Shown: one piece after another, positions 43,781-56,480 of the stretch
Numbering within the stretch: position 1 is the stretch's first letter
Layout: the number at the start of each line of letters is the position of its first letter
Assembly (NCBI RefSeq): GCF_031886125.1
Contig: NZ_CP119391.1
Coordinates: 434,001-498,000 of the forward strand
Length of the DNA: 64,000 nt
Reading direction: 5' to 3'
Source of the DNA: Halomonas piscis
GTDB lineage: Bacteria; Pseudomonadota; Gammaproteobacteria; Pseudomonadales; Halomonadaceae
The notes under the pieces: generated by a model
What the model was told of the DNA's origin: nothing
What the model saw: only the letters and a program-made list of their open reading frames with translations
Database searches by the model: none
Translations under genes and position numbers: made by a program

Positions 43781-45904
43781 GTGGCACGCAAGACTCCACT
43801 AAATCGCTACCGCAACCTGGGTATCGTCGCCCACGTCGATGCCGGTAAAACCACCACCACCGAACGCGTGCTGTTTTACACCGGCATCAACCACAAGCTG
43901 GGTGAAACGCACGAAGGCGCATCGACCACCGACTGGATGTCCCAGGAGCAGGAGCGGGGTATCACCATCACCTCCGCTGCCGTGACGACATTCTGGCGCG
44001 GCATGAGCCACCAGTTCGATGAGCACCGCATCAACATCATCGACACTCCGGGGCACGTGGACTTCACCATCGAAGTCGAGCGTTCTCTGCGCGTGCTGGA
44101 CTGCGCGGTCGTCGTCCTGTGCGGCAGCTCCGGCGTTCAGCCCCAGACCGAAACCGTCTGGCGCCAAGCCGACAAGTACGAAGTGCCGCGCCTGGTGTTC
44201 GTCAACAAGATGGACCGCACCGGCGCCGACTTCTTCAACGTGGTCGACCAGCTGGGCGACCGCCTGGGCGCCCACGCCGTGCCGATCCAGATCAACTGGG
44301 GCATCGAAGAGAACTTCAAGGGCGTCATCGACCTGATCGAGATGAAGGCCATTCTCTGGAGCCAGGACAATTTCGGCGCCTCCTACGAGCTGCTGGACAT
44401 TCCCGCCGAGCTCCAGGAGACCGCCGAAAAGTACCGCGAGCAGATGGTCGAAGCCGCTGCCGAAGCCTCTGAAGAGCTGATGGACAAGTACCTTGAAGAG
44501 GGCGAGCTGTCCAACGCCGAAATCAAGGCCGGTCTGCGTCGTCGTACCCTCGACAACGAGATTGTGCTGGTGACCTGCGGCTCGGCGTTCAAGAACAAGG
44601 GCGTTCAGGCCGTGCTCGACGCGGTTGTCGACTACCTGCCGTCGCCCACCGAGGTCAAGGCCATCGAAGGCGAGCTCGACGACAAGGACGGCACCATCGA
44701 AACGCGCGAAGCCGACGACAAGGCTCCGTTCTCGGCGCTGGCGTTCAAGATTGCCACCGACCCCTTCGTGGGAACGCTGACGTTCATTCGTGTCTACTCC
44801 GGCGTGCTCAACTCCGGCGACAGCGTGTTCAACTCCGTGCGCGACAAGAAGGAGCGCATCGGTCGTCTGGTGCAGATGCACGCCAACTCCCGCGAGGAGA
44901 TCAAGGAGATCCGCGCCGGTGACATCGCCGCCTGTATCGGCCTGAAGGACGTTACCACCGGTGACACGCTGTGCGATGCCAACCACAAGATCATCCTTGA
45001 GCGCATGGAGTTCCCCGACCCGGTGATTTCGGTCGCCGTGGAGCCCAAGTCCAAGGCCGACCAGGAAAAAATGAGCACGGCGCTGGGCAAGCTGGCTCAG
45101 GAAGACCCGTCCTTCCAGGTCAAGACCGACGAAGAGACCGCTCAGACCATCATTTCAGGGATGGGCGAGCTGCACCTGGATATCATCGTTGACCGCCTGC
45201 GTCGCGAGTTCAAGGTCGATGCCAATATCGGCAAGCCCCAGGTGGCCTACCGCGAAACCATTCGCGGCAGCGTTGAACAGGAAGGCAAGTTCATCCGCCA
45301 GTCCGGCGGCCGCGGCCAGTACGGCCACGTGCTCATGCGCATCGAGCCTCTCACCAGCGAAGAGAAGGGCGAGGGCGACGATGAAATCTTCTTCAAGTTC
45401 AACTCCGAAATCGTTGGCGGCGTGGTTCCCAAGGAATACGTGCCTGCCGTCGAGAAAGGGGCCTATGAGCAGCTGCAGAACGGCGTTATCGCGGGCTACC
45501 CGATGATTGACGTCAAGGTCACGCTGTTTGATGGTTCCTACCATGACGTGGACTCCAACGAGACCGCGTTCAAGATTGCCTCTTCCATGGCAATCAAAGA
45601 AGGTGCCAGAAAGGCCAAGGCCGTGCTGCTGGAACCGGTGATGAAGGTCGAGGTCGTGACCCCCGAGGAATTCATGGGTGACGTCATGGGCGACCTGAAC
45701 CGTCGTCGCGGTCTGGTGCAGGGCATGGATGACACATCCGCTGGTAAAGTCATCCGCGCCACGGTGCCGCTGGGCGAGATGTTCGGTTACGCAACCGACC
45801 TGCGCTCTCAAACCCAGGGCCGTGCAAGCTACTCCATGGAGTTTGCGCAGTACGACGAGGCGCCCTCCAGCATCGTAGAAGCCGTCATCAACCAAAACGG
45901 TTAA
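43781..45904 (+). CDS. fusA: Elongation factor G
   Basis: The protein has 707 residues. GTG at 43781 follows CGGGAG by 8 nt; the 20-codon upstream extension is non-coding. It has P-loop [27 protein letters not shown] (G3) and [10 protein letters not shown] (G4). Domain IV ([15 protein letters not shown]) reaches the decoding centre. It catalyses ribosomal translocation and, with RRF, recycling. Confidence 0.98.
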   Translation: MARKTPLNRYRNLGIVAHVDAGKTTTTERVLFYTGINHKLGETHEGASTTDWMSQEQERGITITSAAVTTFWRGMSHQFDEHRINIIDTPGHVDFTIEVERSLRVLDCAVVVLCGSSGVQPQTETVWRQADKYEVPRLVFVNKMDRTGADFFNVVDQLGDRLGAHAVPIQINWGIEENFKGVIDLIEMKAILWSQDNFGASYELLDIPAELQETAEKYREQMVEAAAEASEELMDKYLEEGELSNAEIKAGLRRRTLDNEIVLVTCGSAFKNKGVQAVLDAVVDYLPSPTEVKAIEGELDDKDGTIETREADDKAPFSALAFKIATDPFVGTLTFIRVYSGVLNSGDSVFNSVRDKKERIGRLVQMHANSREEIKEIRAGDIAACIGLKDVTTGDTLCDANHKIILERMEFPDPVISVAVEPKSKADQEKMSTALGKLAQEDPSFQVKTDEETAQTIISGMGELHLDIIVDRLRREFKVDANIGKPQVAYRETIRGSVEQEGKFIRQSGGRGQYGHVLMRIEPLTSEEKGEGDDEIFFKFNSEIVGGVVPKEYVPAVEKGAYEQLQNGVIAGYPMIDVKVTLFDGSYHDVDSNETAFKIASSMAIKEGARKAKAVLLEPVMKVEVVTPEEFMGDVMGDLNRRRGLVQGMDDTSAGKVIRATVPLGEMFGYATDLRSQTQGRASYSMEFAQYDEAPSSIVEAVINQNG

Positions 45905-45933
45905 CCGTTAGCTAACGTAAAGAGGTTATAGCA

Positions 45934-47127
<1,194 letters not shown>

Positions 47128-47149
47128 GCACCCCTGTTATCGGGGTCAA

Positions 47150-47173
47150 GGGGGCTCGTCGAGCCCCCTTTCT
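47150..47173 (+). terminator. str operon terminator
   Basis: A 9-bp GC-rich stem, GGGGGCTCG / CGAGCCCCC, with a minimal loop, followed by TTTCTT. It separates the str operon from the S10 operon promoter 20 nt further on. Confidence 0.88.
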
Positions 47174-47192
47174 TCGCACTGGCGAGAAGTGT

Positions 47193-47221
47193 TTGACACC
47201 TCCCGTCTGCGTGCCTATAAT
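47193..47221 (+). promoter_or_regulatory. S10 operon promoter, perfect sigma70 consensus
   Basis: TTGACA (47193-47198), exactly 17 nt, TATAAT (47216-47221), followed by GCGCATCC. Both hexamers and the spacing match consensus. It drives rpsJ and the long ribosomal-protein transcript. Confidence 0.95.
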
Positions 47222-47285
47222 GCGCATCCTTTGAATGCGTGGGTAGACGGCTCGCGCCGTCGACATCCATTGGAGTTTAGGGCAA

Positions 47286-47597
47286 ATGCAGAACCAGAAG
47301 ATTCGCATTCGGTTGAAAGCGTTCGACCATCGCCTGATTGACCAGTCCACCGCGGAAATCGTTGATACCGCCAAGCGTACTGGTGCCCAGGTTCGCGGGC
47401 CTATCCCGCTGCCGACCAATCGCGAGCGCTATACCGTGCTGACCTCGCCGCACGTCAACAAGGACGCGCGCGACCAGCTCGAGATCCGTACGCACAAGCG
47501 CGTGCTCGACATTGTCGAGCCGACTGAAAAAACAGTTGATGCGTTGATGAAGCTCGACCTCGCCGCCGGCGTCGACGTGCAGATCAAGCTCGACTAA
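47286..47597 (+). CDS. rpsJ: 30S ribosomal protein S10 (NusE)
   Basis: The protein has 103 residues: [22 protein letters not shown] at the start, [23 protein letters not shown] near the end. It also acts as NusE in antitermination and coupling with NusG. It is separated from rplC by an unusually long 159-nt gap. Confidence 0.98.
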   Translation: MQNQKIRIRLKAFDHRLIDQSTAEIVDTAKRTGAQVRGPIPLPTNRERYTVLTSPHVNKDARDQLEIRTHKRVLDIVEPTEKTVDALMKLDLAAGVDVQIKLD

Positions 47598-47756
47598 TCA
47601 CACTAGACACTTGCGGCCCAGCGTTCGCCCGGTACTTTTTTTGTGGGGTGATCAGCAGCCGCCGCGCCGTGAGGCGCCATACAATGTGCTAGTGGAATGC
47701 TCTGGAAAGGGCAGCCATAGCGGGTGATAGCCCCGTACACTATAGGAGAACTGAGA

Positions 47757-48395
47757 ATGACTATCGGTTTGGTCGGTAAGAAGGCCGGGATGACCCGTGT
47801 CTTCACCGAAGACGGCGCCTCAGTGCCCGTAACCGTTATTGAGGTTGAGCCTAATCGCGTCACGCGCGTCAAGTCCGTCGAGTCCGACGGCTACGCCGCG
47901 ATTCAGGTTACAACCGGCTCCCGCAAAGCCAAGCACCTCAGCCGCGCGCAAGCTGGTCAGTTTGCCAAGGCAGGTGTCGAGGCTGGCCGTTCGCTGATGG
48001 AGTTTCGCCTGGCAGAAGGCGAGGAAGCTCCGGAAGTCGGCGGCGAACTCACCGTATCCCTCTTCGAAGCTGGTCAGATGATCGACGTGACCGGCACCTC
48101 CAAGGGTAAAGGATTCCAGGGCGGCGTTAAGCGCTGGAACTTCAACACCCAGGACTCTACCCACGGCAACTCGCTGGCTCACCGCGCGCCGGGTTCCATC
48201 GGCATGTGCCAGACGCCGGGTCGCGTATTCAAGGGCAAAAAGATGGCCGGTCAGATGGGTAACGCCCGCTGCACCGTGCAGAGCCTTGAGCTTGTCCGTG
48301 TCGATGCCGAGCGCAATCTGCTGCTAATCAAGGGCGCCGTTCCGGGAGCAACCGGCAGCGACGTGATCGTACGCAGTGCCGTGAAAGCTGGCTGA
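47757..48395 (+). CDS. rplC: 50S ribosomal protein L3
   Basis: The protein has 212 residues. Start ATG at 47757 follows TAGGAG; a GTG 11 codons upstream is in frame but poorly placed. The finger loop near the peptidyl-transferase centre is seen in [18 protein letters not shown] and [19 protein letters not shown], with the usual methylated Gln in TQD. Confidence 0.97.
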   Translation: MTIGLVGKKAGMTRVFTEDGASVPVTVIEVEPNRVTRVKSVESDGYAAIQVTTGSRKAKHLSRAQAGQFAKAGVEAGRSLMEFRLAEGEEAPEVGGELTVSLFEAGQMIDVTGTSKGKGFQGGVKRWNFNTQDSTHGNSLAHRAPGSIGMCQTPGRVFKGKKMAGQMGNARCTVQSLELVRVDAERNLLLIKGAVPGATGSDVIVRSAVKAG

Positions 48396-48409
48396 AGAGG
48401 ATAATACCC

Positions 48410-49015
48410 ATGAATCTGAATCTTGCTGCAGGCGCGGGTACTGTCGAAGTCGCCGACGCCACCTTTGGCAAAGAATTCAACGAGGCGCTGGTTCATCAGG
48501 TTGTCACGGCGTATCTCGCCAGCGGCCGCCAGGGAACCCGTGCGCAGAAGAACCGCTCTGACGTGCGCGGCGGCGGCAAGAAGCCGTGGCGTCAGAAGGG
48601 CACCGGCCGTGCTCGTGCGGGCACCATTCGCTCGCCGATCTGGCGCAGCGGCGGCGTGACCTTTGCAGCGCGTCCCCAGGACCACTCGCAGAAGGTCAAC
48701 CGCAAGATGTACCGCGCGGCGATGCGTTCGATTCTGTCCGAGCTTGTGCGCCAGGAGCGCCTGGTCGTCGTGGAAGAGTTCGCCGTGGATGCGCCGAAGA
48801 CCAAACAGGTCGCTGCCAAGCTCAAGGAGCTTGAGCTCGACAAGACGCTGATCGTCACCGAAGAGGTGGATGAGAAGCTCTATCTGGCCGCGCGCAACCT
48901 GCCTCACGTTGACGTGGTGGACGTTACCGCCGCTGACCCGGTGAGCCTGGTTGCCTTCGACAAGGTGCTGGTCACCGTCTCCGCCCTGCGTAAATTCGAG
49001 GAGAAGCTGGCATGA
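48410..49015 (+). CDS. rplD: 50S ribosomal protein L4
   Basis: The protein has 201 residues. The exit-tunnel loop is clear ([31 protein letters not shown]). In relatives L4 represses the S10 operon through its leader. It overlaps rplW by 4 nt (ATGA). Confidence 0.98.
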   Translation: MNLNLAAGAGTVEVADATFGKEFNEALVHQVVTAYLASGRQGTRAQKNRSDVRGGGKKPWRQKGTGRARAGTIRSPIWRSGGVTFAARPQDHSQKVNRKMYRAAMRSILSELVRQERLVVVEEFAVDAPKTKQVAAKLKELELDKTLIVTEEVDEKLYLAARNLPHVDVVDVTAADPVSLVAFDKVLVTVSALRKFEEKLA

Positions 49016-49308
49016 ACCAGGAACGCGTATTCAAGGTTCTGCTCGGGCCGCACGTGACCGAAAAGGCCGCGATGGCAGCAGAGCGCAATCAGTACGTTTT
49101 CAAGGTGGCAAACGACGCCACCAAGCCTGAAATCAAGAAGGCCGTCGAGGCGCTGTTCGAAAAGAAGGTGGACGGTGTTCAGGTGCTGAACGTCAAGGGC
49201 AAGACCAAGCGTACGGCACACGGCATGGGTCTGCGTAAAGGGTACCGCAAGGCGTATGTAACCCTGGCCGCGGGCGAAACGCTCGAAGACTTCGCTGGCG
49301 CCGAATAA
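49012..49308 (+). CDS. rplW: 50S ribosomal protein L23
   Basis: The protein has 98 residues: [24 protein letters not shown] followed by the basic tunnel loop [24 protein letters not shown]. It forms the docking site for trigger factor and SRP. ATGA overlap with rplD. Confidence 0.98.
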   Translation: MNQERVFKVLLGPHVTEKAAMAAERNQYVFKVANDATKPEIKKAVEALFEKKVDGVQVLNVKGKTKRTAHGMGLRKGYRKAYVTLAAGETLEDFAGAE

Positions 49309-49325
49309 GGGCAGGAGTACGGACA

Positions 49326-50153
49326 ATGGCAATCGTCAAGACCAAACCCACATCCTCCGGTCGTCGCCACGTCATCAAGGTCGTGAGCGCCGAGCTTTAC
49401 AAGGGCCGCGCCTATGCGCCGCTTTTGGAAAAGCAGTCCAAGACCGGCGGTCGTAACAACAACGGGCGTATCACCAGTCGTCATATCGGCGGTGGTCACC
49501 GTCATCACTATCGGCTGATCGACTTCAAGCGCACCAAGGATGGCGTTCCCGCCACCGTCGAGCGCATCGAGTACGATCCGAACCGTAGTGCCCACATTGC
49601 GCTGTTGAAGTATGCCGACGGTGAGCGTCGCTACATCCTGGCACCCCGCGGCGTCAAGGTCGGCGACGTGCTGGAATCCGGTGTCAACGCGCCCATTCGC
49701 AAGGGCAACGCCCTGCCGCTGCGCAACATCCCGCTGGGCTCCGCCGTTCACGGCGTCGAGCTCAAGCCGGGCAAGGGCGCGCAGATGGTGCGCAGCGCCG
49801 GCACCAGCGCCCAGCTGGTCGCCCGCGAAGGCAACTACGTCACCCTGCGCCTGCGCTCCGGCGAAACGCGCAAGGTGCTGGCCGAGTGCCGGGCCACCCT
49901 GGGTCAGGTGGGCAACTCCGAGCACAGCCTGCGTCAACTTGGCAAGGCCGGTGCGAAGCGCTGGAGAGGCAAGCGTTCGGCTGTTCGCGGTGTCGCCATG
50001 AACCCGATCGACCACCCGCACGGCGGTGGTGAGGGTCGCTCAAGCGGCGGTCGTCACCCGGTCACTCCGTGGGGCGTGCCGACCAAGGGCTACAAGACCC
50101 GCAAGAACAAGCGCACCGACGCACTCATCGTTCGTCGCCGCAAGGCCAAGTAA
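49326..50153 (+). CDS. rplB: 50S ribosomal protein L2
   Basis: The protein has 275 residues. The C-terminal peptidyl-transferase-proximal loop [19 protein letters not shown] contains the conserved His. The core SH3-like region includes [22 protein letters not shown]. Confidence 0.99.
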   Translation: MAIVKTKPTSSGRRHVIKVVSAELYKGRAYAPLLEKQSKTGGRNNNGRITSRHIGGGHRHHYRLIDFKRTKDGVPATVERIEYDPNRSAHIALLKYADGERRYILAPRGVKVGDVLESGVNAPIRKGNALPLRNIPLGSAVHGVELKPGKGAQMVRSAGTSAQLVAREGNYVTLRLRSGETRKVLAECRATLGQVGNSEHSLRQLGKAGAKRWRGKRSAVRGVAMNPIDHPHGGGEGRSSGGRHPVTPWGVPTKGYKTRKNKRTDALIVRRRKAK

Positions 50154-50175
50154 CAGACATTAAGGGGTAACGGCT

Positions 50176-50451
50176 GTGCCACGTTCACTGAAGAAAGGTC
50201 CCTTCGTTGACCTTCATCTTTTGAAGAAGGTCGAGACTGCAGCGGAAAAGAACGACCGTAAACCGATCAAGACCTGGTCGCGTCGTTCCATGGTTCTGCC
50301 CAACATGGTAGGCCTGACCATTGCAGTTCATAACGGTCGCCAACACGTCCCGGTGCACGTTTCCGAGGAAATGGTCGGCCATAAACTGGGCGAATTTGCT
50401 GCCACCCGTCTTTATCGCGGGCACGTGGCGGACAAGAAAGCCAAACGGTAA
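50176..50451 (+). CDS. rpsS: 30S ribosomal protein S19
   Basis: The protein has 91 residues with a GTG start: [19 protein letters not shown], then [23 protein letters not shown]. It binds the 16S head and contacts S13. Confidence 0.98.
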   Translation: MPRSLKKGPFVDLHLLKKVETAAEKNDRKPIKTWSRRSMVLPNMVGLTIAVHNGRQHVPVHVSEEMVGHKLGEFAATRLYRGHVADKKAKR

Positions 50452-50468
50452 GCCAGAGAGGATTAGAG

Positions 50469-50801
50469 ATGGAAGTCACAGCTAAGCTGCGTGGCGCTCG
50501 GTTATCCGCCCAGAAGGCCCGTTTGGTGGCTGACCAGGTGCGGAACAAGCCGGTCGACGAGGCGCTCGACCTGCTGGCCTTCTCGCCGAAGAAGGCAGCC
50601 ACGCTGGTCCAGAAGGTGCTGCAGTCCGCCATTGCAAACGCGGAAGAAAACAACGGCATGGATATCGACGAGCTGCGTGTCTCGACCATCTGCGTCGATG
50701 AGGGCATGACGCTCAAGCGTATCAAGCCGCGTGCCAAGGGCCGCGCGGACCGTATCTTGAAGCGCACCTGCCACATCACCGTCAAGGTAGCCGAGAAGTA
50801 G
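50469..50801 (+). CDS. rplV: 50S ribosomal protein L22
   Basis: The protein has 110 residues. It has the [20 protein letters not shown] start and the exit-tunnel beta-hairpin [20 protein letters not shown], where macrolide mutations occur; it looks wild type. Confidence 0.98.
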   Translation: MEVTAKLRGARLSAQKARLVADQVRNKPVDEALDLLAFSPKKAATLVQKVLQSAIANAEENNGMDIDELRVSTICVDEGMTLKRIKPRAKGRADRILKRTCHITVKVAEK

Positions 50802-50812
50802 GAGTCGACCAG

Positions 50813-51511
50813 ATGGGTCAGAAAGTCAATCCAATAGGTATGCGGCTGGGCATCGTCAAGGACCATGCGTCCGTCTGGTATGCCGAGCGCGGCGCCTATG
50901 CCGACAAGCTCAACAACGATCTCGAAGTGCGTCGTTTCCTGGACGAGCGTTTGAAAAACGCCTCCGTGAGCAACGTGACTATCGAGCGTCCGGCAAACAA
51001 CGCCCGCATCACCATTCATACTGCCCGCCCGGGCATCGTGATCGGCAAGAAGGGCGAGGACGTTGATCGTCTGCGCCGGGAGCTTGCCGAGATGATGGGC
51101 GTGCCGGTTCATGTGAACATCGAAGAGGTTCGCAAGCCGGAGCTGGACGCCAAGCTGGTCGCGGCCAACGTCGCCGGTCAGCTCGAGCGCCGGGTCATGT
51201 TCCGTCGCGCCATGAAGCGCGCGGTGCAAAACTCCATGCGCCTGGGCGCCGGCGGCATCCGCATCCAGCTGTCGGGTCGTCTGGGCGGTGCCGAAATCGC
51301 CCGGACCGAATGGTACCGCGAAGGTCGCGTACCGCTGCACACGCTGCGCGCGGACATCGACTTCGCCACTTACGAAGCTCATACCACCTACGGCATCATC
51401 GGTGTCAAAGTGTGGATCTTCAAGGGCGAGATCCTCGGCGGTATCGAGGAAGTGCGTGCCAAGGCCAAGCAGTCGGCCGGCAATGCGCCCAAGAAGAAAG
51501 GTTCCAGGTAA
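50813..51511 (+). CDS. rpsC: 30S ribosomal protein S3
   Basis: The protein has 232 residues. It has the [18 protein letters not shown]-terminus, a type II KH domain with the [17 protein letters not shown] loop, and a C-terminal segment [22 protein letters not shown] lining the mRNA entry site. Confidence 0.98.
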   Translation: MGQKVNPIGMRLGIVKDHASVWYAERGAYADKLNNDLEVRRFLDERLKNASVSNVTIERPANNARITIHTARPGIVIGKKGEDVDRLRRELAEMMGVPVHVNIEEVRKPELDAKLVAANVAGQLERRVMFRRAMKRAVQNSMRLGAGGIRIQLSGRLGGAEIARTEWYREGRVPLHTLRADIDFATYEAHTTYGIIGVKVWIFKGEILGGIEEVRAKAKQSAGNAPKKKGSR

Positions 51512-51526
51512 GGGGAGAGCGAATCG

Positions 51527-51940
51527 ATGTTACAACCCAAGCGTTTAAAATTCCGCAAGGTGCAGAAAGGCCGTAACCGTGGTCTCGCGCATCGCGGAAG
51601 CCGGATCAGCTTCGGGGAATACGGTTTGAAGTCCACCGGTCGTGGCCGCGTCACCGCGCGCCAGATCGAGGCCGGCCGTCGTGCGATCACGCGCCACGTC
51701 AAGCGTGGCGGCAAGATCTGGATCCGCGTCTTCCCCGACAAGCCGATTTCCAAAAAGCCGCTCGAAGTTCGTATGGGCAAGGGTAAGGGCTCTGTCGAGT
51801 ACTGGGTTGCCCAGATCCAGCCGGGTCGGGTGCTCTACGAGATTGAAGGCGTGTCCGAAGAGCTTGCGCGCGAAGCGTTTGAGCTTGCCGCCCAGAAAAT
51901 GCCCGTATCCACCACCTTTGCGAAACGGACGGTGATGTGA
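51527..51940 (+). CDS. rplP: 50S ribosomal protein L16
   Basis: The protein has 137 residues: [19 protein letters not shown], then [24 protein letters not shown]. The arginine loop hydroxylated by RoxA in relatives ([12 protein letters not shown]) is present. It overlaps the rpmC start by 1 nt (TGATG). Confidence 0.98.
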   Translation: MLQPKRLKFRKVQKGRNRGLAHRGSRISFGEYGLKSTGRGRVTARQIEAGRRAITRHVKRGGKIWIRVFPDKPISKKPLEVRMGKGKGSVEYWVAQIQPGRVLYEIEGVSEELAREAFELAAQKMPVSTTFAKRTVM

Positions 51941-52131
51941 TGAAAGTCCAGGAAATCCGTGAAAAATCCGTCGGAGAACTCAAGGACCAGCTTCTTGAGC
52001 TCCTCCGCGAGCAGTTCAACCTGCGCATGCAGAAGGCCACCGGCCAGCTGAGCCAGACTCATCTGCTCAAGCAGGTCCGTCGGGACATTGCCCGCGTGAA
52101 GACTGTGCTCAACGAGAAGGCAGGTGACTGA
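51940..52131 (+). CDS. rpmC: 50S ribosomal protein L29
   Basis: The protein has 63 residues and is a two-helix bundle: [30 protein letters not shown] and [23 protein letters not shown] at 51940 overlaps the rplP stop; the GTG one codon earlier is less likely. Confidence 0.97.
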   Translation: MKVQEIREKSVGELKDQLLELLREQFNLRMQKATGQLSQTHLLKQVRRDIARVKTVLNEKAGD

Positions 52132-52132
52132 G

Positions 52133-52393
52133 ATGGCCGAAGAAAAGAAAACCCGCACGCTCACCGGCACGGTCGTGAGCGACAAGATGGACAAGTCCAT
52201 CGTGGTGATGATCGAGCGCCGTGAGCGTCACCCGATCTACGAAAAATACGTCAAGCGCTCCACTAAACTGCACGCCCACGACGAAACCAACCAGGCCAGG
52301 GCCGGTGATACGGTATCCATCAGGGAATGCCGTCCGCTGTCCAGGAAAAAGTCCTGGGCGCTGATCGAAGTGGTCGAGCAGGCCAAGGGCTAG
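52133..52393 (+). CDS. rpsQ: 30S ribosomal protein S17
   Basis: The protein has 86 residues with an OB fold: [53 protein letters not shown] at 52133 is 1 nt after the rpmC stop; an upstream in-frame GTG would overlap rpmC. Confidence 0.97.
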   Translation: MAEEKKTRTLTGTVVSDKMDKSIVVMIERRERHPIYEKYVKRSTKLHAHDETNQARAGDTVSIRECRPLSRKKSWALIEVVEQAKG

Positions 52394-52443
52394 TTCCTGC
52401 GGCTGTTCAATCAGTGCAGTCAGATTAGGTTTGGAGAAAACCG

Positions 52444-52815
52444 ATGATTCAGACTCAGACAATGCTGAATGTCGCTGACAACAGCGGAGCGCGCCGGGTG
52501 CAGTGCATCAAGGTGCTGGGCGGTTCGCATCGCCGCTACGCCCGCGTCGGTGACATTATCAAGATCTCAGTACGAGAAGCGATTCCGCGCGGCAAGGTCA
52601 AGAAAGGCCAAGTCATGAAGGCAGTCGTTGTGCGTACCAAAAGCGGCATCCGTCGTCCCGACGGTTCGCTGATCCGTTTCGATGGAAATGCGGCGGTTCT
52701 GTTGCAAAACACCAACGAACAGCCGGTCGGCACGCGTATTTTCGGGCCGGTCACTCGTGAGCTGCGTAATGAAAAGTTCATGAAGATCATTTCCTTGGCG
52801 CCTGAAGTGCTGTAA
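52444..52815 (+). CDS. rplN: 50S ribosomal protein L14
   Basis: The protein has 123 residues: [27 protein letters not shown] and the basic GVIVRT-like [17 protein letters not shown] region. First gene of the spc block, 50 nt after rpsQ. Confidence 0.98.
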   Translation: MIQTQTMLNVADNSGARRVQCIKVLGGSHRRYARVGDIIKISVREAIPRGKVKKGQVMKAVVVRTKSGIRRPDGSLIRFDGNAAVLLQNTNEQPVGTRIFGPVTRELRNEKFMKIISLAPEVL

Positions 52816-52829
52816 GGAGCGAGGCGGAT

Positions 52830-53144
52830 ATGCAAAAGATCAAACGTGACGATGAAGTCATCGTCCTCGCCGGAAAGGACAAGGGCAAGCGCGGCACCGT
52901 CAAGCGGGTAATGGAAAACCGTTTCGTGGTGTCCGGTGTGAACATGATCAAGCGTCACACCAGGCCAAATCCCATGGCGGGCAATCAGGGCGGTATCGTC
53001 GAGCGCGAGGCTCCGATTCACGCGTCCAACGTAGCCATCTTCAATTCGGAGACCGGTAAGGCGGATCGTGTCGGCTTCCAAGTAAAGGAAGACGGTACCA
53101 AGGTACGTATCTACAAGTCGACGCAAGCGCAGATCGACGCCTAA
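52830..53144 (+). CDS. rplX: 50S ribosomal protein L24
   Basis: The protein has 104 residues. The KOW motif is [21 protein letters not shown]. It is an assembly initiator of the 50S subunit. Confidence 0.98.
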   Translation: MQKIKRDDEVIVLAGKDKGKRGTVKRVMENRFVVSGVNMIKRHTRPNPMAGNQGGIVEREAPIHASNVAIFNSETGKADRVGFQVKEDGTKVRIYKSTQAQIDA

Positions 53145-53159
53145 CGTGTCGGGGTAAAA

Positions 53160-53699
53160 ATGGCGAACTTGAAAGAACGTTATCAAAACGAGGTGGTGGG
53201 CCAGCTCCAGGAGGAGTTCAGCTACGCCAACGTAATGCAGGTGCCCCAGATCACAAAGGTGACTCTGAACATGGGCATCGGCGACGCGGTCAGCGACAAG
53301 AAACTGATCGACAATGCCATCAGCGATCTGGAAAAGCTTTCCGGACAAAAGCCGCTGATCACCAAGGCGCGCAAGTCCGTTGCAGGCTTCAAGGTGCGCG
53401 AAGGCTGGCCGATCGGTATCAAGGTCACGCTGCGTGCCGAGCGCATGTGGGACTTTCTGGACCGTCTGGTGAACATCGCGATCCCGCGTGTGCGTGACTT
53501 CCGTGGTCTCAACCCGAAGTCGTTCGACGGTCGTGGCAACTACTCCATGGGGGTGAGTGAACAGATCATCTTCCCGGAAATCGAGTATGATAAAATCGAT
53601 CGCATCCGGGGGATGGACGTCACCATCACCACTACTGCCAATACCGACGAGGAAGGCCGGGCGCTGCTGCGCGCGATGCGCTTCCCGTTCAAGAGATAA
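53160..53699 (+). CDS. rplE: 50S ribosomal protein L5
   Basis: The protein has 179 residues: [26 protein letters not shown], then [20 protein letters not shown] and [18 protein letters not shown]. It binds 5S rRNA and the P-site tRNA. Confidence 0.98.
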   Translation: MANLKERYQNEVVGQLQEEFSYANVMQVPQITKVTLNMGIGDAVSDKKLIDNAISDLEKLSGQKPLITKARKSVAGFKVREGWPIGIKVTLRAERMWDFLDRLVNIAIPRVRDFRGLNPKSFDGRGNYSMGVSEQIIFPEIEYDKIDRIRGMDVTITTTANTDEEGRALLRAMRFPFKR

Positions 53700-53709
53700 G
53701 GTTGAGAAC

Positions 53710-54015
53710 ATGGCAAAGAAAAGCATGGTAGAGCGTGAGAAGAAGCGCGCCAGGCTGGTCGAGAAGTACGCGGCCAGGCGTGCCGAGCTCAAGGCAATTA
53801 CCGTTGATGTAAACGCTTCTGACGAAGAGCGCTTCGAGGCGCAGCTCAAGCTGCAGCAGCTGCCGCGGGACTCGAGCCCGGTACGCCAGCGCAACCGCTG
53901 CCGCGTCACCGGACGTCCGCACGGGGTTTACAACAAGTTCGGCCTCGGCCGCAACAAGCTGCGTGAAGCCGCCATGAGTGGCTACGTCCCGGGACTCAAG
54001 AAGTCCAGCTGGTAA
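53710..54015 (+). CDS. rpsN: 30S ribosomal protein S14
   Basis: The protein has 101 residues, the long zinc-free form with no CxxC pair; the C-terminal [25 protein letters not shown] core is typical. ATG at 53710 is chosen; longer upstream frame overlaps rplE. Confidence 0.97.
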   Translation: MAKKSMVEREKKRARLVEKYAARRAELKAITVDVNASDEERFEAQLKLQQLPRDSSPVRQRNRCRVTGRPHGVYNKFGLGRNKLREAAMSGYVPGLKKSSW

Positions 54016-54048
54016 GGGCCACGTAGAATCATCAGGAGCGCACATTAA

Positions 54049-54441
54049 ATGAGCATGCAAGACACTCTGGCGGATATGTTCACCCGTATCCGCAATGCGC
54101 AGATGGCCACCCTGGAGACGGTAAAGCTGCCGTCCTCCAGGCTCAAAGTGGAAGTGGCCCGCGTGCTGAAAGAAGAGGGCTACATCGCCGATTACGCGGT
54201 GGCTGGCGACAGCAAGCCCGAGCTGACCCTTTCCCTCAAGTACTTTGAGGGCAAGCCGGTTATCGACCACATCCAGCGGGCTTCCAAGCCGTCCCTGCGT
54301 AGCTACAAGGGCAAGGACAACATGCCCAAGGTGGCCGACGGTCTGGGTATCGCGATCGTCACTACCTCAAGCGGGGTGATGACCGATCGCGCCGCGCGCC
54401 AGGCGGGTGTCGGTGGTGAAGTCATCTGCACCGTATTCTAG
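54049..54441 (+). CDS. rpsH: 30S ribosomal protein S8
   Basis: The protein has 130 residues: [18 protein letters not shown] and the C-terminal [33 protein letters not shown]. In relatives S8 represses the spc operon by binding near rplE. Confidence 0.98.
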   Translation: MSMQDTLADMFTRIRNAQMATLETVKLPSSRLKVEVARVLKEEGYIADYAVAGDSKPELTLSLKYFEGKPVIDHIQRASKPSLRSYKGKDNMPKVADGLGIAIVTTSSGVMTDRAARQAGVGGEVICTVF

Positions 54442-54450
54442 GAGGCTGGA

Positions 54451-54981
54451 ATGTCCCGCATAGCGAAATATCCGGTTACACTGCCCGCCGGCGTCGAGGT
54501 CAACATTGACGCCGACCAGCTGACCGCCAAGGGCGGCCAGGGCACGCTGTCCATGGTGGTTCATCCCGACGTGGTGATCCATCAGGAAGAGGGCAAGCTG
54601 ACTTTCGCCCCGAGCGAGTCGGCCAAGAGCTGGGCGATGGCCGGCACCACCCGTGCACTGGTACAGAACCTGGTCACGGGCGTAACCGAGGGCTTTACCA
54701 AGACCCTCGAAATTGTTGGCGTCGGTTACCGTGCGCAAGTCAAGGGCCAGACGCTCAATCTTTCACTGGGCTTCTCGCACCCGGTCGACTACGAACTGCC
54801 TGAGGGTGTGACGGCGGAAACGCCCAAGAACACCGTGATCGTGCTGAAAAGCGCGGACAAGCAGAAGCTCGGCCATGCCGCTGCGGAGATCCGCGCCTTC
54901 CGTCCGCCGGAGCCGTACAAGGGCAAGGGTGTCCGGTACGCCGACGAGCAGGTGCGTCGCAAAGAAGCCAAGAAGAAGTAA
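54451..54981 (+). CDS. rplF: 50S ribosomal protein L6
   Basis: The protein has 176 residues with two repeated domains; the signature [18 protein letters not shown] near the C-terminus binds near the sarcin-ricin loop. Confidence 0.98.
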   Translation: MSRIAKYPVTLPAGVEVNIDADQLTAKGGQGTLSMVVHPDVVIHQEEGKLTFAPSESAKSWAMAGTTRALVQNLVTGVTEGFTKTLEIVGVGYRAQVKGQTLNLSLGFSHPVDYELPEGVTAETPKNTVIVLKSADKQKLGHAAAEIRAFRPPEPYKGKGVRYADEQVRRKEAKKK

Positions 54982-54990
54982 GGCAGGGTT

Positions 54991-55341
54991 ATGAACGCGA
55001 AGAAAGAATCCCGTCTCCGTCGTGCCCGCCGCGCTCGTGCCAAGATCCGCGAGCTAGGCGCGTTCCGCCTGTGCGTCAACCGTACGCCTCGCCACATCTA
55101 CGCGCAGGTTATCTCGCCGGACGGTGGCAAGGTGCTGGCCAGCGCATCGACGCTGGACAAGGCGCTGCGCGAGGGGGCGACCGGCAACGTCGAGGCCGCC
55201 ACGAAAGTCGGCGCCCTGATTGCCGAGCGCTCAAAGGAAGCAGGCATCACCCAGGTAGCCTTCGATCGTGCCGGTTTCAAGTTTCACGGCCGCGTCAAGG
55301 CTTTGGCCGACGCCGCTCGTGAAGGCGGCCTGGAATTCTAA
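54991..55341 (+). CDS. rplR: 50S ribosomal protein L18
   Basis: The protein has 116 residues: [35 protein letters not shown], then [28 protein letters not shown]. It binds 5S rRNA together with L5. Confidence 0.98.
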   Translation: MNAKKESRLRRARRARAKIRELGAFRLCVNRTPRHIYAQVISPDGGKVLASASTLDKALREGATGNVEAATKVGALIAERSKEAGITQVAFDRAGFKFHGRVKALADAAREGGLEF

Positions 55342-55352
55342 AGGGTTTTACG

Positions 55353-55853
55353 ATGGCGAAGAACGAACAGCAAAACGGTGATCTGCAGGAAAAGCTCGTG
55401 CAGGTCAACCGTGTCGCCAAGGTGGTCAAGGGGGGCCGTGTGTTCGGCTTTACCGCCCTGACCGTCGTCGGCGACGGCAACGGCCGTATCGGTTTTGGTC
55501 GCGGCAAGGCGCGCGAAGTGCCGGTGGCGATTCAGAAAGCGATGGACCAGGCGCGTCGCAACATGGTCAGGGTCCGGCTCGCTGGCCAGACGCTGCAGTA
55601 TCCGGTGAAAGCCCGTCACGGCGCTTCCAAGGTATACATGCAGCCGGCCACCGAAGGTACCGGCATCATCGCCGGCGGCGCGATGCGCTCCGTGCTTGAG
55701 CTTGCCGGCGTCCACGACGTCCTGGCCAAGTGCTACGGCTCCACCAATCCGATCAACGTAGTGCGGGCAACGGTCAACGGCCTGGCGTCCATGCACTCGC
55801 CGGAAGACGTGGCGGCCAAGCGCGGCCTGCCAGTCGAAGCGATCACGGGGTAA
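55353..55853 (+). CDS. rpsE: 30S ribosomal protein S5
   Basis: The protein has 166 residues. The double-stranded-RNA-binding-like domain has [21 protein letters not shown] (spectinomycin loop, wild type in appearance) and [16 protein letters not shown]. Confidence 0.98.
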   Translation: MAKNEQQNGDLQEKLVQVNRVAKVVKGGRVFGFTALTVVGDGNGRIGFGRGKAREVPVAIQKAMDQARRNMVRVRLAGQTLQYPVKARHGASKVYMQPATEGTGIIAGGAMRSVLELAGVHDVLAKCYGSTNPINVVRATVNGLASMHSPEDVAAKRGLPVEAITG

Positions 55854-55859
55854 TTCAAC

Positions 55860-56042
55860 ATGGCAGCTTTGATCAAGGTTACCCAGGTCCGTAGCACCAT
55901 CGGCGTTTTGACCAAGCACAAGGCCACGATCAACGGCCTGGGTTTGCGCCGCATCGGTCATACGGTTGAGCTGGAAGACACCCCCGCCGTTCGCGGCATG
56001 ATCCGCAAGGTCAACTACCTTGTGCGTGTAGAGGGAGAGTAA
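55860..56042 (+). CDS. rpmD: 50S ribosomal protein L30
   Basis: The protein has 60 residues: [34 protein letters not shown] fold covers the whole protein. Six nt after rpsE. Confidence 0.98.
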   Translation: MAALIKVTQVRSTIGVLTKHKATINGLGLRRIGHTVELEDTPAVRGMIRKVNYLVRVEGE

Positions 56043-56045
56043 TCC

Positions 56046-56480
56046 ATGAAACTTAACAGCCTGAGCCCCGCAGCGGGCTCCAAGCACGCCGACAAGCGCG
56101 TGGGGCGTGGTATCGGCTCCGGTCTGGGTAAAACCGGCGGCCGCGGCCACAAGGGCCTCAAGTCGCGCAGCGGCGGCAGCGTAATGCCGGGCTTCGAGGG
56201 CGGTCAGATGCCCTTGCAGCGCCGCCTGCCGAAATTCGGCTTTACCTCGGCCAAGTCGCTCTCCTTTGAAGAAGTGCGCCTGACCGAGCTTGCCCGGGTC
56301 GCCGGTGACGAGGTCACCCTGGAGACCCTGAAGCAGGCCAACGTGCTGAAGAATGCCACGCGCTACGCGAAAATCATTCTTTCCGGCGAACTGAACAAGG
56401 CGGTTACCGTCCGCGGGATCAAGGTCACCAAGGGTGCCCGGGCCGCGATCGAAGCCGCCGGCGGCAAGGTAGAGGACTAA
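56046..56480 (+). CDS. rplO: 50S ribosomal protein L15
   Basis: The protein has 144 residues: [22 protein letters not shown], the Gly-rich [17 protein letters not shown] tail, and a C-terminal globular part. Its stop codon abuts the secY start directly. Confidence 0.98.
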   Translation: MKLNSLSPAAGSKHADKRVGRGIGSGLGKTGGRGHKGLKSRSGGSVMPGFEGGQMPLQRRLPKFGFTSAKSLSFEEVRLTELARVAGDEVTLETLKQANVLKNATRYAKIILSGELNKAVTVRGIKVTKGARAAIEAAGGKVED

